A stretch of DNA of 64,000 bases, from assembly GCA_942486035.1 (NCBI GenBank), contig CALNXK010000025.1, positions 2,514,501 to 2,578,500 on the forward strand, in the 5' to 3' direction. A model generated the notes under the pieces. That model worked only from the letters and a program-made list of their open reading frames with translations, was not told where the DNA came from and searched no databases. A program made the position numbers and the translations under genes. This stretch comes from Porites lobata. Lineage: Eukaryota > Cnidaria > Anthozoa > Scleractinia > Poritidae. Shown piece by piece: positions 11,692-23,300 of this stretch (positions are counted from its first letter, which is position 1; each line of letters starts with the position of its first letter).

Positions 11692-12316
11692 ATGCCTTCT
11701 GGAGACACCAGGAAGGATTTCTTGGTTGCTACCACCGGTAATTATTTTGGAATTCAGAGTTCTGATAGCGTGTTGGATGATGTTCGTTCCTCGAAAGAGC
11801 TCAACATTTTCCTAGACGATGGCAATTCGCCTGTCTTAGCTGCGAAATACGACACACACCAAGGACACAAAAGCATCAAACTATCGAACAATGTGGAACC
11901 AAGCGACACAGCGGAGAAAGTTTTGGTCTTCTTCAAACTGCAACCCAAAGCGATTACACCTGACAACATTCATCAAAATGTCTTCGTTTCCTCGATGCTC
12001 TCTTCCCCCGTGAATACACTGTATCATTCTGTTCAGAAGGTATTTGCTCCTTTGTTGTTAAAGGATGAGAAATGGAGCCGAAATTTTGATCCGAAATTAC
12101 AAAGTCTGCTAAGTGAGCTTGAGGCCGGTTTGGGAAGTGTAGTCCGAAAACAAGACAGCTCCTTGTCGCGAGCCGCTAAGCTAGGTGATGAAGACAATGT
12201 TGGCGGGATTTTGACCCCGCAAGATGAGTTTCAGTATTGGTCAGATGCGTCTGTATCAGGGTATGATTTATCTGAAAGGGAAAGAGCATCATTTTTTCAA
12301 GAGAGTTTTCAGAAAG
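11692..12316 (+). CDS. DYNC2H1: DYNC2H1 exon 1 (residues 1-208)
   Basis: Start codon and N-terminal tail: NYFGIQ, FLDDGN, KVLVFFKL, RNFDPKLQSLLSELEAGLG and GGILTPQDEFQYW. The donor is GAAAG|GTAAGA, phase 1. The N-terminal match to vertebrate DYNC2H1 supports this ATG. Intron 1 (1,717 bases) holds an X-box-like half-site and a nested TIR element. Confidence 0.95.
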
Positions 12317-15300
12317 GTAAGACTCTAGGACATAAATTTTAATACAAACCAGTATGCTGGTTTATATTGTCGTCCATGGCAACTAGAAACCTATAGATTT
12401 TATACTACCCGGCGTGTTCAATCGATAAAATCGCTAATCGATAGTATCCGATTAAAATCGATACAATCGATTGGTTGTATGGGAAATCAATAAAAATCGA
12501 TACAAGGATTTCATGTGAATAATCGATTATTGATTTTTCAATTATCTTTACCGATTCCATCATAACTACTGTAAAATTCCGAAAATAAGCCCTGGGGCTT
12601 ATAGTTTTCAAAGGTCCTTTTCTGAGGGGCTTATTTTTGGAGTGGCTTGTATTCGGAGGGGCTTATCTATGGAGGGAAATTTGCCTTTCAAAATCGATTG
12701 GGCTAGCCTTACAGTTGGAAGTAAATTTACCGTTTTTGCTTTTTTTACTTTGTAGTTGAGGGCAATTTTCCAAGTAGAATACAAGTACAATACAAGTCCA
12801 ATACAAGTCCAATATTTGGAGGGGTGATTTAACGGAGGGTTTTTTGCGTTACCAGTTTGCAGGGCTTATATTTGGAGGGGCTTATTCATGGAGGGGCTTA
12901 TTTTTGGAATTTTACGGTATAACAAAATTCTCAAATCTGATTGGCTATCAACTATCCTGATTTCAGCGCTAATAGGACAGTGTAAAAGGACAGTATGCAT
13001 CATGCCTAAGTAATAATTGGTCAGTATGTGCCATTGCATGCATGCCAACAAAAAACTCTTGGAATTTCTTGTGTTTTAATTAATTTAAAAGCCTAAAATA
13101 TCACAAAGTTTGTTATACTTGTGATAAATTGGTAACAGAACTTTGTGTTGTCCAATTTGGTCTGTAATCATACAAGTGATCAGCAAAATCGGACAACCGT
13201 GTCGTATGATTACAGACCGAATTGGACTCAACTCAGTCCTATTACCAATAAAATAATATTGGTTAAATATTATAAAGCTAATCAGCTCACATAGCATCAA
13301 AAAGAAAACCAACAAAAGATTTAAATAGGATGTAAAAACAACTCAGAACTGAACAACTTCCTTCAAAGGTTTGTCTACAAAAATTGCTGAATCTTTTTTT
13401 GTATACTATATTTGTATAAAAAATTTTCAATAATGATAAATCAATGTAGAGATTAACTTAGTTATTTTGGCTTCTCTTGCGCCTTTGAAATCTATTTAGG
13501 AACAATCAAACCTTGCAGTATTGGGTTGTAGACACAGCGTTACTTTGTGTCAATCGATTCTATAACTATTGATAAATGCAATAAAATTGATAAACTAAGA
13601 CTTCACGTGAGTATCGATTTCTATCAATAATTGATTTAAAACGTCGACATAGATTGATAGTTGATAATTTATCGATTGAACACGCCAGTATACTAAGATG
13701 GTTAAATTGAAAGGGTAATTTTTCATTGTTTTAAGTGGGTAAATAATTTCCCTAATATTGTCATTAATTTGTTTTGAGAGAAATGTTTTTGTGATCACTG
13801 GTAAATGATAATGATATTGAAACAAAGGAAAAGGTAATTAAACAAAAAAATAACAAAAAATGGGGCTGTGAAAAAAAGTAGAAAACTTTAATACATAATT
13901 GAGGCATCATCTGCCATTTTGTGGTACATGGGTAATGTTATGTGCCTTTTGTTCAAAGTGAAATCAATACCTTTCCAATTCTCATTAGGTATTTAGAAAA
14001 TAATGCAGAGACCTGATAAACCTTTCTTTGCAGGGAATGTATCTCAAGATTTTTCTAACCTTGATGGCCTGGACCTTGATGACACGTTGGAACTTCTGGA
14101 GTCCACTCAAGATTCTCTTGATGAGATCTGGAAACAGGAAGATCACAAGCCTTATTCTGAGGCACGCATGAAGCATCTTCTGGATGTCATGGCTGGTGCT
14201 CTTGGCCGCTACGTCCAACGGAAGCTTGCAGCACTAGACATTTGGCATGACTCATTTCAACAGGTTAGTCCTAAAAGTTTGCAGGATGTTTGTCACATGA
14301 ACCTAGTTTATTGACCTTATCTCTCATGTGTCTCCTGTAGCTCAAGTGGTAGAGCATCTCATGGTTTGTTCAATCTTGAAAAGGCCTTGAATTTAAGTAG
14401 TCGTATTGAAAAGTCCTTCAGTTTGGTTAAGGTCCTTGAAAAGCAGTTGATTTCTTTACTAGCTCTTAAAAAGTCCTTGAAATTCACAACCTTTTCTCTG
14501 CCAGACAGCATTTTCTTTAAAATTACATTATTTTGCTGAGGAAAATTTTGCTCATCCTTGGTGTAAGATCCTATAAAACTCACGGGCAACATAAAAACAT
14601 TTTTGTGCATGAACATTATTTTATGTCTGTTTCTTTATTTAAAGTGCCTTTTTTGTACCTCAGATGCAATTGTTAGTCATACCCAGTCTTGTTGTGGAAA
14701 GTAGTATTATTATTAAATAATTTGATCAACAATGGCTGAAGAAGTTAAAATCTTTAATAAATGACTCTGTGACATGTTTTAGCTAACAGGGTGATCAATG
14801 GGGGTTAAAGAATGCAGATTTATTAAATAAATCTTAGTCCTTGAAAACTGTAATTTGTCATTGAAAAATCCTTGAAAAGTCCTTGAAATTTGTTTGTCTG
14901 AATTTGTACAAACCATGAGTCTGGACAAGTAACCAGAGAGTCATGTGTTCGACTCCTTTTAGGAGCACTCTGATTTTTTCTTTTGTGCCGTTGTGTCACT
15001 GACTGAAAAATAATCTTTCTCAGGTTAAAGATGCCATGCGTAAGGGTATTACTGTGTGTGAAAGATGGGTGTCTACTTGCGAGACACTCACTTCACAGTA
15101 TTGGAAACGGTTCCCTTCACACCCATGGAGGGGTGAAAAATTTACTCCAGAAAATTTGTCACAATTAGCTACGAGACTGGAAGAGGTAATACATCTTTAG
15201 TATCTTAAGTTGAAAACAGTTTCTTCAAGTAATGTTATTTATAGAGTGTATGATATAAATATAATCTTTATGTGTAATGGCATGATACATGTCCCCTATG

Positions 15301-17079
15301 TGGATGTCAAGAATAACGAGTATAAAGCCATTCTGAAAATAGTGGTGAATGTCTTGAACTCACTGCAAGTTCTTGCCCAGCAGGTCCATTGGGCGAAGTG
15401 TTCTCACAACTGAGAAATATAGTACATGTATTTTTTTAAGGAAAAACGTTATGAAAACTAATTAACTTAACTTTATTATTCCATCGCTCATATAGTACAA
15501 ACTCAGTAAAGCTAAAGCCGGGGGCTTATACGGCCTGTGGTCAGAATGACAGAAACTATTTTATATAGAAATGAAGACTGTAGGCTAAACTACAAAACTA
15601 AAAACAAGATACAAAACTGTAATTAAATAAGTTTACATGCATGCAGTCCTATAACAGAGACAGAACTAGTGACAAATAAACTAACAATAAACTATGAGAA
15701 TCCTGCGCTAGTTCAATTCAGGCTTAAAAAGTGAAGTTTTAGTTTCTTTTTAAAGTTAGTAGTGGTAAGGCTGTCACGGACAGTATCAAAATTAATGTCT
15801 TCTTGAGGTCTAAGAAAATTCCAACAGTGCCTTCATATATATTGTTTACAAATTCAAGGATAGTCATGGTTGTAGAATGATGTGGTCTGAAGCCATATTG
15901 ATGGTGACTAAGAATGTCAAATTAAGTAATAAAAGTAATAAAAAAGTAATAAAAGTAATAAAAAATAATAATATAATAAAAAATGAACAAATAAAAGTGA
16001 TAAAGTAAAAAGTATAGTGTAGCAAAATTAAATAAAACAGAATTTATATTGTTCAGGTACTGACTTTGAGGACAGTACATGAGCAACTAGTCCGTCTGCT
16101 GTCAACGACAGAGAGACAACTACTGCGGATGTCAGAAGCATTTTCTCCTTTCTCTGGCCTCAATGCACTGCATCATAACCCATATACTGAGCCTTTGTGG
16201 AGAGCAGCTGTAACGCAATATGAGAGAGGAATGGCTCCTGCCGAGCAGAAGATAGCAGGCAAACTGAGGCAGCAGCTCAGTGACTTGTCTGCCAAGTCAC
16301 ATCAGGTACATGTGAAATTTTACTACTGATAGTCAAATTTTAACCTGTATTAGACAGTCGCCCTTGGGGTATGGCCGACTGACTGCTAAATACATGTCTA
16401 TGGTTTAATACGAGTTTGACAAACCTACATGTAAAAGTTATTATGAAATTAAAGGTGATAAAAAAGTTGAAAATCCATCACACGCCAAATTCACCTCAAA
16501 GTGTTTCTAGTCCTCTTCTTGTGCCAAAACAGAGGAATTAGAGATCACTGAAAGCCAAGAACAGTTTATCTATTGTTCATTTATCTGACAAATTGTCCTA
16601 TGTTTGTAATGTTTGACTTTTTTAGAAACTTTAAGTAGCTGGCTGATTTAACTCCAGTTCTAGTAGCCTGCTAAAAAAGCCGGCTACTAATGACAGCCCT
16701 GCTCAATACTGGTTTGACTGTAAAACAGTGGCAGGTGTAGCTGTATTTTTTGTTTCAAAGTTCATATTTAGCCTTGGTTTAAATTATTTGTTTTCCGTCT
16801 GCTTTGGGTGTAGTAATGACATTTCTGTGTGATAAAGGGTTTGAAAGAAAGGGAAATAAAATTTGAACCAGTGACCAGTGTAAGAACAATTGGACAAACA
16901 TTATTATGTTACATTATTATGTTACATTGTTCTCTGGTTGTTTTTGTTTGGATAGCACTACCACCAGACACAGCAAATCACTAATCCACTTGATAAGTAT
17001 TAGGGACACCATTGCATTATCCACTGGATAAGGGATGGGCACCTATATGTCGGCAGGACCCATGTATTGTAGGTCTCTT

Positions 17080-17175
<96 letters not shown>

Positions 17176-17251
17176 GTCATCGTCATCATCATCATCATCA
17201 TCATTATCATCATCAGCGTCATCATCATCATCATCATCATCATCGTCAGCG

Positions 17252-17328
<77 letters not shown>

Positions 17329-20300
17329 GTCACTAGATGACTGTTTCGCTGTACACTTAGGCCTTTAGTAAAAGATTATTTTGCTGCATCAATTTTTGTA
17401 CACTGGTAGGAAGGCATCCACTGAACTGTTATAAAGTAGTCAATGCTTTTTGGCCCAGACCGGGTCTTGAACACATTGGTTAAACATTAGTGATTCCATG
17501 GTTTGATGATTTTACACTGCTTCTACTAGCAAGAGAAAAACAATTTTTTTATCACTCCCAGATACATAAAATAATTATTATTAATAGTACATGTTAAGTT
17601 TAGTACATGTTCATTACATCTGTCCTGATCATCACCTATTATGACATAATTTATTTTTTATTGTTTTATGTTAGCTTGGTAATTTTTTTCTTTTTACCTA
17701 ATATATATATTTATGTGCATAATAATTAATTATTATTTTTGTGTTACCTTAGCTTTTGAGGGAATTTCAGAGGTATAAGGAGCTTGTCAAAAGGCCAAGT
17801 ATTAGCAAGGAACTGTCTCCAGAGAGGTATTAAGCTTAAAATAGAACTTTCTGAATTTTTTCTTTTGTCTGTTGCTGTCACAGCTTCAACCCATCTTTGT
17901 GTCATTTGTCGCCATTCCTCAGGGCTGTCTAAAAGCTTTTAAGTAGCAGGCCAGTAGTGAATAGTAAGCGGAACTCACACCAAAGGCACAAGTTCTTGAG
18001 GGCGGAGGCATCTAGGGACATTTTGAAATTAAGAGTCTCCAGGGGTTTTTGAGAGGTGTTTGTTGTTTCGTCAGAATACATGCAAGACTGGGAACAATGC
18101 TGTCAAAATGTCCCAGATGTTTCGCGACATCACACGGTTCAAACGTTTCACAGATCTAAACCTGTTTACTTGTGAATATGGGTTCAATGTCATTCATAAA
18201 AACTGGGGAACGGATGCTTAACAATTTTATTTGACAGTGTTTATAAATTTTTTGTTAGCTGAGTTATGGTTGAAGGAGATGAAAGTAGCTGGCTGAGGAT
18301 GACTAACCAGCCGGCAGTTTTGGCTGGCTACGAGCCCTAATTGACAGCCCTGTGTATGCTGTCCTATGTGGCTGTTTCAAGGCCATGTCGCTTGTCCAAA
18401 TTTTACCCTAATAGGGCCTATTAACTGTCTTCAATTGTTTTCCTGATTTTCCTTTCTTTTTCAGAGAGACTTTGCTTGGTCAGTTGACTGTTTATATCAA
18501 AGGAATCCGAGATGACTTTATCACCAAAACGCAGAATTCCTACTCAGGAAATAAAGATGGTAGTGGTCCGCCAAAGGGACGAAACATGCCTGAGATTGTT
18601 AATAACATTGTGTGGGTCAGACAGCTAGATTCAAAGGTATGGTTTCAAACCATTACGGTCAACATTATTTTCCTTACATTTACTATGACATGTATTTTTC
18701 TTCTCCCTGGTATTGCAGTGTTACACAATGTTTCATGTGCGTTTTATGCCATATGTCATAATTGCAGGATCTAATTTTCATGAATTTTGTAGACTTTTCA
18801 ATCATAATAAAGATCTTTAAAAATTTGATCTTTTAAATAAACCTCTGTGAAAATCAGGTGCCTTTATAATTATTTAGTCCTTTAAAAACACTAAGTCTGT
18901 TGCATAAAATGGAAATTTATAAAATTTGTTCTTTGATTTAAATACCTCTTGGACAAATAACATTATTTCACTTGAACCTCTGACAATTCTCATGGCATGC
19001 AGTATAGTGTCATTAATACTAAGACTTGCATCTGTGATGTCATTCATGGTTAGGAATTAATTATTTTCACCTAGTATTTAATACCTCGTTTTAAGTGCAA
19101 TAACAGTAATTTTGTTTCAGGTAAAAGAGACTCTGAATACTGCAGAAAGCCTGCTAGGAGATTTGTCAGGCTTTAAGGGCTTTAAGAGGGAAGCATCTGA
19201 TCTGGCTGAAGAACTGCAGTCTTACTGTAAAGATCAGTTCGAGAGCTGGGTCAGCGAAATGATGACAGCGATAGATGATCCTAAACAGCCTCTCAGGTAC
19301 AGTTTGGGATGTCATTGCTGTAGTATTATGTATGTAGGGTTACAGTATTTAAGGGTTACCTTAATTTTAAGGGTGGAGGCCTACAATACATATGTATATA
19401 CAGCTGTTTTGAGAAAGGTTGTCAGACGAAATGCGCACGCGACAATCCCGAAAGGTAATATGGGATATGATCAATACACTGTTCGAAAGGACTGAAGCTG
19501 TCGAACCTACTTTTGTTGCTTTCCTTTAGTACTCGCAAACATATGTCAGTGGCCTCCCGTACCATTCTTTCAAATTTCTTTGAAGAACAGTGCCCACAAA
19601 GCCACCCACAATACCTTTCGGGATTGTCACGTGTACTTTTTCCGACAACGTTTCTCGAAATAGCTGTATATACATAATTATATACATATGTGTGTCAGTG
19701 ATAAACCACTTGCTTGTCAAAAACAAAATGATATTATTCTAATGTTTTTTCCACAAACTAAGAGGGAAGAGCAACTAGTGATTTTGGCAAGATGACTCAA
19801 ATCATTGACAGTCTCATCCAGTACCACCCCAGCAGGGGTATTTTGCGGAATGCTGAACAGCCACTTTCCTCTTTACTTCATACATGCCAACCCTCCCGGA
19901 TACGACACGAATCTCCCGGTCTCCCGTATGGGTCGCCTTATCTCCTGGATAAAATCATCTCTTTTGCGTTTTTCTGTGCCTTAGTTTGAAATTTAGCCCA
20001 TTTTTAGCTCAAAACTTGAATTTTTCTTATCCGTAACTGTAGTACGGTTTCTGAGGCATTTTACACCTATTTAGTCACTGACAAAGATTATTTCTGGCAT
20101 CAAAACGATGATCGTGAATTTGGATAGTATCTACTTCATGTAGGACTTGATATAATGTCCTAAATTTCCGGGGTTGGGGGCTAGTGAAAAACAGAGAGTC
20201 TCCTGATTTTAAATCTCTAGAGGTTGGCATCTCTGTTACTTGTGTATGACTCTAAAGTTTAGTTGTGAGGATAAAACTAAGGAATGATATTTCAGTTCAG

Positions 20301-23300
20301 GTCACCATACACATGACCCGAAATATTTTTGGGCCAATGGTAGTAGTTGTCATTGTTATTATTTTTAGTTCTTCTTTGATTTTTGTATCCTGACTTACAG
20401 TATCATTACTGAGGGCTGTCACTATAAGATTTCAAGTTGCTGGATATAGATTGTAGTATGCAATAAATAGGTGGGCAGTTGAACAATTAGAAAGTTGTTT
20501 TAGTTCTATTTTCTTTTCTTTTCTTTTTTTTTGTGAAAGTAGCCCTGAGTAATGCTCATTTTAGGTGGGGTAAAGCCCTGCTCCCCTGGCCCTTTTTGAC
20601 AGCCATAATTGTTACTGAAAACTACCGTGTTACACGAAATTTTCATGACATGTTAATTTGGTGATTTGATGGTTTGCATATTTTGCGACACTTAAATTTT
20701 GCAAATATTTTGCAAAAATTTTGGAGTGAGGGTTACTTTAATTTTTTGTTTTTGAGTTAGTCACAGTTAATTTAGCTTTTTATTTAATCAAAACAAAAAT
20801 GACCTCATACATGGATGTATTTGTTATGGCATTGAAGCCAAAAAAGTGGTGCCAGAGGAACAGCATTACAAGGTCAGTGAATGGACGATTTGAGGGCTAT
20901 TCAAAAGACGTGCTAGAGGCAGAAAGCAGTTATAGATAGTGATGAGGAGGACCAAGTCATTGCCTGGGATTATTTGAATACATGTATATGAGTTTGTAAA
21001 CACTTTTATCAGTTGACGGTAATATTATTTTCCTTTATCATTGAGACAATGGGAGTGAATTGATTTTTGTGTCTTGTCATGTTTGCGACACTTATTGTGT
21101 GCATCACTAAAATTTCTCAATTCAATTGAGAAATTAAAGTGATGCAAAAAATAAGCGTCAAAATAATTGCAAAATTCAGTAAAGTGTTCCGAAAATTTCA
21201 TGTACTGTAATAAGGTATCTTATCAGGCTAATACAACTCATAAACTGGGAAATTAACTAACAAGAGACAGAAAGCAGTTATAGATAGTGATGAGGAGGAC
21301 CAAGTCATTGCCTGGGATTATTTGAATACATGTATATGAGTTTGTAAACACTTTTATCAGTTGACAGTAATATTATTTTCCTTTATCATTGAGACAATGG
21401 GAGTGAATTGATTTTTGTGTCTTGTCATGTTTGCGACACTTATTGTGTGCATCACTTAAATTTCTCAATTCAATTGAGAAATTAAAGTGATGCAAAAAAT
21501 AAGCGTCAAAATAATTGCAAAATTCAGTAAAGTGTTCCGAAAATTTCATGTACTGTTATAAGGTATCTTATCAGGCTAATACAACTCATAAACTGGGAAA
21601 TTAACTAACAATGATCCTATGATCATTGCTTTGAAGCTTGCAGACCAGTGGTCGTCTGATGGATCTGGATCACAGGGATGGTAAATTAAGAGTGCACTAT
21701 GGAGACAGACTTGTGACGCTCATGAGAGAAGTCAGGCAGCTGTCAGCTTTGGGCTTTTCTGTCCCAGCAAAGATTCAGCAGACGGCAAGCACGGCGAACA
21801 AGTTCTACAGGCATGGAATGATCTTGAAACAGGTGCAGTTTTATTTTAGCAACTGTAAACCTTGAAAACAATCCTGGAAGGTGTGTGTAACTTTTTATGG
21901 TCTGTAATAATAACTTGCGTCATATACACTAAATATTAAGAGTCAACTGTCCTCTGTAGGGACAGACTTGATATCTTGAAGTTCACTGATTGTAAAACTT
22001 CAATATTCATCATGTGAATGCACAAATCATGGAATGTGTTCATTACCTTTTGATCCGAAAAGTCAAGAAAAGTCATGTATTTTAATATATACAGTCGACT
22101 CTCGATAACTCGAACCTTCGCTAACTCGAACCTCGCGCTAACTCGAACCAAAATCGATTTCCCCTGGATTTCCGTCATACATTCACTGTAATTTTACCTT
22201 CCGTAACTCGAACCCTCGATAACTCGAACTCCCGCTAACTTGAACCAATTTTCGTTTCCCCTCAGGTCATTTTCTATATAATTTTACCCCAATAACTTGA
22301 ACGATGTTTTGAGCCCTTAAAAAGTCGGGAAAAAAGTTGTCTACTGGCGTCCGAAACATTGAATTTTCGATTTCCTATTGACGTGTTGTAGGAGTATAGT
22401 TTACTAGTGGAGGCTGATATTGATTGTCACAGGCTAACGTGAAGCAGCTTTACTTCTCAAAACAGTAAAACGCATGCTCTATTTAGGCTATGGTTTGTTA
22501 CGTTACGTTCTGATTTATAATCTAGAAGTATCTTTTAATTTTCACTTGACATTTCTACAGTTAAATGTGATTAAAATGTTCACTGTGCAGTAAAAACAAC
22601 TTACTGTTTTTTACCTTACTCTCGGCTATTTTTTTCGAGCTCGCGATAACTAGAACTCCCGATAACTCAAACTTTTTTCGATTTGCCTTGAAGGTTCGAG
22701 TTATCGGGAGTTGACTGTACATGTATGTACATGAGCCAGCTGATGATGCTAAAGTATGAAAGTACCCTGTAGGAAGTCCCGGAGGAAGTATGCGTAAATT
22801 CCTATATGTTGTTAGACTGCAATGCTGTCTGTATTTTTGTGTATTCAAGTATGTGCAAGCAATCAAACAAAAGGGTTTTTTTACTCTCCACATAGGAAGC
22901 TCGCATGCTTTGCGTGTGTGAGACTCTTAAGCTACACTATGTTGTTGGTAAATGTTTTTATAATCACACCATGATGGTGGAGTGTTAGGTGAGCCAATCC
23001 CTTAGTATGTCAAATGGTATTTAAATGATACAGTGAGGCTTACTCTTTTAGGCAGAGATGCTCCACTTAGCATTTTCAGTTACCATAGATGAGTTTGATT
23101 TTCTGAGATAAAGTTGTAACTCTGTTCCTTTGTTTTTTTTTTTTTTTTTAAGGTTGCACATTTCTACAACACAGTAGACCAACAGATGATTCCAAGCCAG
23201 AAGCCTATGATGTTAGACTCTGCACTGGCATTTGAACGTCTTGTTAAAAACCCCAAGGCTGGGTCTAAAGAAGGAGGAGGAAAGACACAGGTGACGTGGG

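Larger units (their letters stand above)
12410..13687. mobile_element. TIR element in intron 1, with nested insertion
   Basis: The left end GGCGTGTTCAATCGATAAA and the right end TTTATCGATTGAACACGCC are inverted repeats, and both neighbourhoods are rich in ATCGAT. Inside are a second TIR element (12569-12917) and a smaller inverted repeat (13148-13224). No transposase is seen. Confidence 0.6.

Noticed and set aside
17012..17368. Poly-Ser, poly-Ile and poly-Met ORFs
   Set aside because: They are translations of the TCA microsatellite on both strands, inside an intron.
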